A stretch of 64,000 nucleotides of DNA, from NCBI GenBank assembly GCA_022828595.1, contig JAKGHH010000005.1:22147875-22211874 (forward strand), read 5' to 3'. Shown piece after piece: positions 59,782 through 64,000 of the stretch. Source of the stretch: Nelumbo lutea (Eukaryota; Streptophyta; Magnoliopsida; Proteales; Nelumbonaceae). How positions within the stretch are numbered: position 1 is the first letter of the stretch; each line of letters begins with the position of its first letter. Below the pieces are notes generated by a model, which saw only the letters and a list, made by a program, of their open reading frames with translations, was not told where the DNA came from and searched no databases. The translations under genes and the position numbers were made by a program.

Positions 59782-62700
59782 TTAGGTCCAATCAGGTACT
59801 AGCTAGAGTCCCATGCTTTCCACATGTTTCTCAAACACTTTCTGTTATAGTGGCTTTGTCAATGGGTCTGCTACATTTTCCGCTGACGCTACCTTCTAAA
59901 TCAGGATGTCCCCCCTACAAACAATGTCCCTCAGTACATGGTACTTCCTCTCGATGTGCTTCGACTTCGAGTGGGCTCGTGGCTCCTTAGCTTGAGCAAT
60001 AGCTCCATTGTTGTCACACAACAATGGGATGGGTGATGTGCTGGATGGAACTACTCCCAACTCGTGAACGGACTTCTTCATCCACACGGCTTCTTTGGCA
60101 GCCTCACTTGCGGCACTGTACTCAACCTCGGTCGTGGAGTCTGCAGTGGACCCCTGTTTGATTCTTTTCCAGCAAACAGCACACGATCCTATTGTGGAAA
60201 CATATCCAGATGTAGACTTTCTATCATCTGGATCCGACTGGAAATCGGCATCTGTATAACATTGGATCTATAGTGAGCTACCATCGATCCTACCCTAGGT
60301 TGGCCTGAAATCTACTTACCACACTCACTGCCTGAGCAATGTCAGGGCGAGTGCACAACATGGCATACATGATGCTCCCTACGGCAGAGGCATAGGGAAC
60401 ATCTTTCATGCCATCAATCTCCTCAGAAGTCTTGGGAGACATCTTCTTGGAGAGAGTGACTCCGTGCTTGAAAGGAACATTTCCTTTCTTGGAGTTTTCC
60501 ATGTTGTATCTCTATAGAGTCGAAGGCCCAGTATATAGGAGGCCTCTCCAAGATCTTTCATGGAGAATTGCTGTGAAAGCCATACTTTAACTGTAGTCAA
60601 CATTCCTCCATCATTCCCAATGAGTAGAATGTCATCCACATATAGAACCAAGAAGGTAACCTTATCTCCACTGTACTTCCTTAAACACAGGGTTCATCCG
60701 GATTCTGCTCGAAGTCAAACAATTTGATAGCAGAGTCAAAACGGATGGAAGCTTGCTTAAGTCCATAAATGGATCTATTAAGTTTACATACCATGTTTTC
60801 CTGACCCGCAGCTATGAAGCCTTGCGGCTGCTGCATATAGATATCTTCAGTAATTTCTCCATTCAGGAATGCCGTTTTGACATCCATTTTCCAAAACTCA
60901 TAATCATGGTACGCTGCTACAGTTAGCAGGATCCTAATGGAGTTAAGCATGGCCACAGTTAAAAAGTTTTCCTCATAATCGATGCCCTCTTTCTGAGTGC
61001 ACCCTTTCACCACCAGACGTATTTGGAAGGTTTCAACCCTACTAGTGGGGCCCTTCTTCCTCTTGTAAATCCATTTGCAACCGATTCTTTTTACCTCAGA
61101 GGGCAGATCTACTAGAGTCCAGACTCTATTGGTATCCATTGAGTCCACCTCTACTCTCATGGCCTCCCCCCACGTATAAGAATCTATGTCCAACATTGCT
61201 TCCGCGTAAGTCACGGGATCCTCCTCACTAGTCAAGGTTTCCACCAGGTAACTATCCTGGTCATAACCATAATGGACCGGTGGCTTGGATACCCGAGTGG
61301 ATCTTCTAGGTTAGTCACTACCTAGAACTTGTGGGACATCTCCAACTGCTCCTTAGCTCTCCTCATCAAGAACGATTTCCTGACGATGGGTGTTCAGGAT
61401 GTAATCGGTCTCCAAGAACTGGGCATTTCGACTGCAGAACACTTTCTGCTCACTTGGGTCATAGAAAAGGTAACCTACAATGCCTTTTGTGTAACCTACA
61501 AATAGGCAACGGCTGGTCTTGGATTCCAACTTGTCTGCACTCATTCTTTTAACGTGTGCTGGACAACCCCAAATCTTCAAGTGTCTGACACTTGGTTTCT
61601 TTCCGGTCCAAAATTCATATGGAGTATTCGGAACCGATTTGGTTGGAACCCGATTCAGCACGTAAAATCACAGTCTCTAATGCGTAACCGCAAAAGGATG
61701 TGGGTAACTCTGAGTGTATGAGAAGTGACCGGACCATATCCAATAAGATCCTATTCTGCCTCTCTGAAACACCGTTAAATTGTGGTGTAGCAGGAGGAGC
61801 TAATTGTGATACTATCCCATTGTCCTTTAAGTAGTCCCTTAATTCGTCAGAGAGATACCCGCCACCTTGATCAGATCGAAGGGCTTTAATTTCTCTCCTT
61901 AACTGTTTCTCGACCTCTTCTCTAAACTCTTTGAACCTTTCAAAGGATTCAGACTTGTGTCTCATTAGGTACATGTAACCATATCGTGAGAAATCATTTG
62001 TGAAGGTGATGAAATACACATGTTGATTTCGTGTTCGAACACTCAGGGGACCACATACATCAGTATGTATTAGCTCAAGTGTGCCTGTACATCTTTCAGG
62101 CTTACCATTAAATGGTCGTTTTGTCATCTTGCCTTGTAGGCAAGGCTCACAGGTGGGAAGATCTTCTACATTTAGAAAATCCAAAGGACCATCCTTTCTA
62201 ATCAGTTCTTTGGCTCTTTGCAACATATTACTGAGCTCTTGCAAGCTGACGTATAGCTTGTTCATGTTATAGTTCATGATGAATGGATTAAAGGAAAGAG
62301 GCAAAGAATTAAGGATAGCATCTATCTGGGTTGCGAGGTCCAGCCCGGATCCAAGTGCCTCCAGTTCGTTGATGTAACCCATCATTTGAAGACAATGGTC
62401 GTGAACTTGTTGGACCTTGGACATTTGAGTGGTTATGAACTGTTTCAAGACCTTTTGTCGAGTAGAATGATTTTGCTCTTCATACATCATCCTCAGGCTG
62501 TCCAATATGTCCTTGGCAAGTTTGATCTGATCAAACTACCTCTGTATTGGGTTGTCCAAGGAGGCGATGATGTAACACCGGGCTAGGGAGTTTTTCTCCT
62601 CCCATTCCTGATAGTCTCTCCTTCGGGCCTCAAAAGCCCTGTCACCCGGACGCTCTGGGGCAGGATTCTTTGCCACATTGTCCAGATTTTCTGAAGCTAG

Positions 62701-62790
62701 GACCAACATAAGGTTCCTGTACCAGTCGGCGTAGTTTGGGCCTTTGCGCTTGTTGTCCTCAAGAAGCTTTGCAAAAGATCCGTTTGCCAT
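59782..62790 (-). pseudogene. Cop-10 gag-pol with in-frame gag-integrase fusion
   Basis: ATG 62790. After one stop near 62537 (CAG to TAG) a single 296-codon frame (62505-61615) runs through gag and, at 62190-62197, straight into pre-integrase DGPLDFL at shared AAAGGATG. The 720-base loss (240 codons against Cop-1) removes the gag tail, zinc knuckle and protease. Integrase keeps HTD, RSD and SER. A one-base insertion near 61667 shifts the frame at LETVI. RT 61244-60410 keeps DVKTAFLNG and YVDD (60640 region) but has a small deletion after KQAS, a 2-base loss near 60690, a deletion near 60505 and one near 60290. RNase H follows with LLCDN and KHIERKYHVL; stop TAA 59782-59784 (reverse). Confidence 0.9.
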
Positions 62791-64000
62791 TTTCTGATAA
62801 AAGAGCAAACATCAGTTCACAACCTAATTTGATTCATGTTCATTTCATAGATATGGCTTTTAATCTACGATCTATTTCCATTTATTCATCTATGAGATTT
62901 CCCTCCTTTCTCAGTGATGGAGACTATGGGTTGTCTCTAGAAATGTGGGAAATCACATAGGGTGCATAGAGCCAACTGTTTCAGCTGCAAAACCCCACCA
63001 CCTTTCTGTGAAGGATCATATCCACTCATCATATGAGTTTTCCCTTTGGCCTCTGTCAGACAAGGTTCAGAGCCATTTTTAGGTAAACCTTTCTGTCCAG
63101 TGAGTGCTTACCCATCTTATTCATGAACGCCAAGTTTTCGTGAGAGAGTTCCCATTTTCTGGTGAAGCCCCTCTCACATCGGTCTATGACGCCCCTATCA
63201 TCTTATGAAACACTCAGACAAGCCCAACAACAAATGGATAGCCCATTTTTTGGTGTGTTTCCTCATTACTGAAGGACCCATCATCATGCTAATGATAGAA
63301 GCCCATTAGAGAGTTTATCATCTGAATCTCCCTATCACATGCACTCATATTAGCTGGAGGGAAAAAATAATTACGCCCTAGTTTGATTTAGGTCAAACCA
63401 AAGTGGCTCCCACTAACTTTCATAAAGTTAGATTTCGATGGGCCTTTAATCATCTAGGGTTCCGCACGTAACCTCTTGATGAGGTGTGGGGCCCACCACT
63501 GAGGGTGGTCATCCAGTGACCAAAAGGGACACCATGGCAATGATGTGCATTCAGCCATGGTGTGCTCAAGAGCCACTGTCGAATGAGCATGGGCCAAGTA
63601 CTTATGGCCCATGTACGCAGCACATCACACATTCATACATCTCATGCAGGAATTGATTGATCCAATCAATTAGTTATCTGTAAGGCCCATTGGAAGCCCG
63701 TTAAAATTCCATAATATTAACCATTAATATTATCTAGGTATATGGGCCGAATTACGGTTACCCAATTCGGCCCATATAGCTTTATCCTTTAAAGTGGGCT
63801 TTTAGCAGTTTTAGCTATTTAAAACTGGGCCTTTACAGGTTGGGCCGAATTAACCATTTAATTAAATATCAATCCTCTGGCCATTACTGGGAAAATTAGG
63901 GCTGATTTTCCACCTTGATTAAACCCTGGATTTGGTCCAAATAGTTTGAACCAATCTTGGTTCGAATGGGTCTAGGGCTGTTCGCACACTCCATCCTGCA
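62791..64000 (-). other. Cop-10 leader, partial
   Basis: Gag-proximal 1.2 kb of leader. Twin hairpins present: arms 63588-63596 with 63605-63613, and 63529-63538 with 63554-63563. A deletion at 63974-63977 joins two leader segments at shared AGGG. Confidence 0.82.

Larger units (their letters stand above)
58925..64000 (-). mobile_element. Cop-10: Copia element, right portion, runs off the window
   Basis: Reverse element: 3' LTR (right part 58925-59767, left part 51751-52360), polypurine tract, gag-pol 59782-62790 and leader to the window edge. The 5' LTR and primer site lie outside. Confidence 0.88.

Noticed and set aside
1..64000. tRNA, rRNA or intact host genes
   Set aside because: No cloverleaf or rRNA-like stretch was recognised. 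The tRNA-like words are short primer-binding sites, and all long frames are retrotransposon proteins or their shadows.

Overview
This window is a plant nuclear repeat nest. No intact host gene was found. Nearly every base belongs to degenerate LTR retrotransposons: about ten Ty1/Copia copies from one group of related families (LTRs about 1.75-1.95 kb, gag-protease-integrase-RT-RNase H order, primer-binding site TGGTATCAGAGCC as expected for initiator-Met tRNA) and five Ty3/Gypsy LTRs (1.5-1.6 kb). The Copia protein order, the tRNA-Met primer site and the Gypsy LTR termini (TGATGA...CATCA) suggest a large-genome angiosperm; the species cannot be named from the sequence.

Layout. 1-877: tail of an unidentified coiled-coil ORF and AT-rich DNA. 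901-9734: Cop-1 (+), both LTRs present, inserted with duplication TGCCC into the first bases of an older Copia LTR. 9766-11930: 3' end of Gyp-1. 11931-24303: Cop-2 (+), split by Cop-3 (-, 15870-22131, duplication ACAAC) inserted into its RNase H domain; Cop-3 carries Gyp-3. 24363-26133: a lone family-C Copia LTR. 26134-26723: the only sizeable stretch without repeat similarity. 26724-34384: Cop-4 (-), the copy with the least internal deletion. 34385-35910: partial family-C LTR (+). 35911-39853: Cop-5 (-), cut by Gyp-4 (39854-41321). 41327-47789: Cop-6 (+), whose 5' LTR contains solo LTR Gyp-2. 47790-51083: Cop-7 (+), its RT interrupted by solo LTR Gyp-5. 51084-52360: a mosaic of opposed Copia fragments. 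52361-58924: Cop-9 (+), lying inside the 3' LTR of Cop-10 (-, 51751-52360 plus 58925 to beyond the right edge).

No polyprotein is intact. The damage is in-frame stops, many at CAG, CAA, CGA or TGG codons, changed catalytic residues, and internal deletions that often end in short microhomologies. Two copies independently carry in-frame deletions fusing gag directly to integrase.

The most interesting non-coding structure is a pair of tandem modules upstream of the TATA box in the Copia LTRs. Each module holds three perfect or near-perfect dyads, and the stem bases differ between families in a compensatory way. A second structure is a pair of 9-10 bp hairpins in the leader between the primer-binding site and gag. 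A third is a triplicated hairpin upstream of the Gyp-1 polypurine tract, with a compensated stem change.

Element and family names (Cop-, Gyp-, A, B, C) are mine for this window only. All similarity statements come from reading the sequence by eye.
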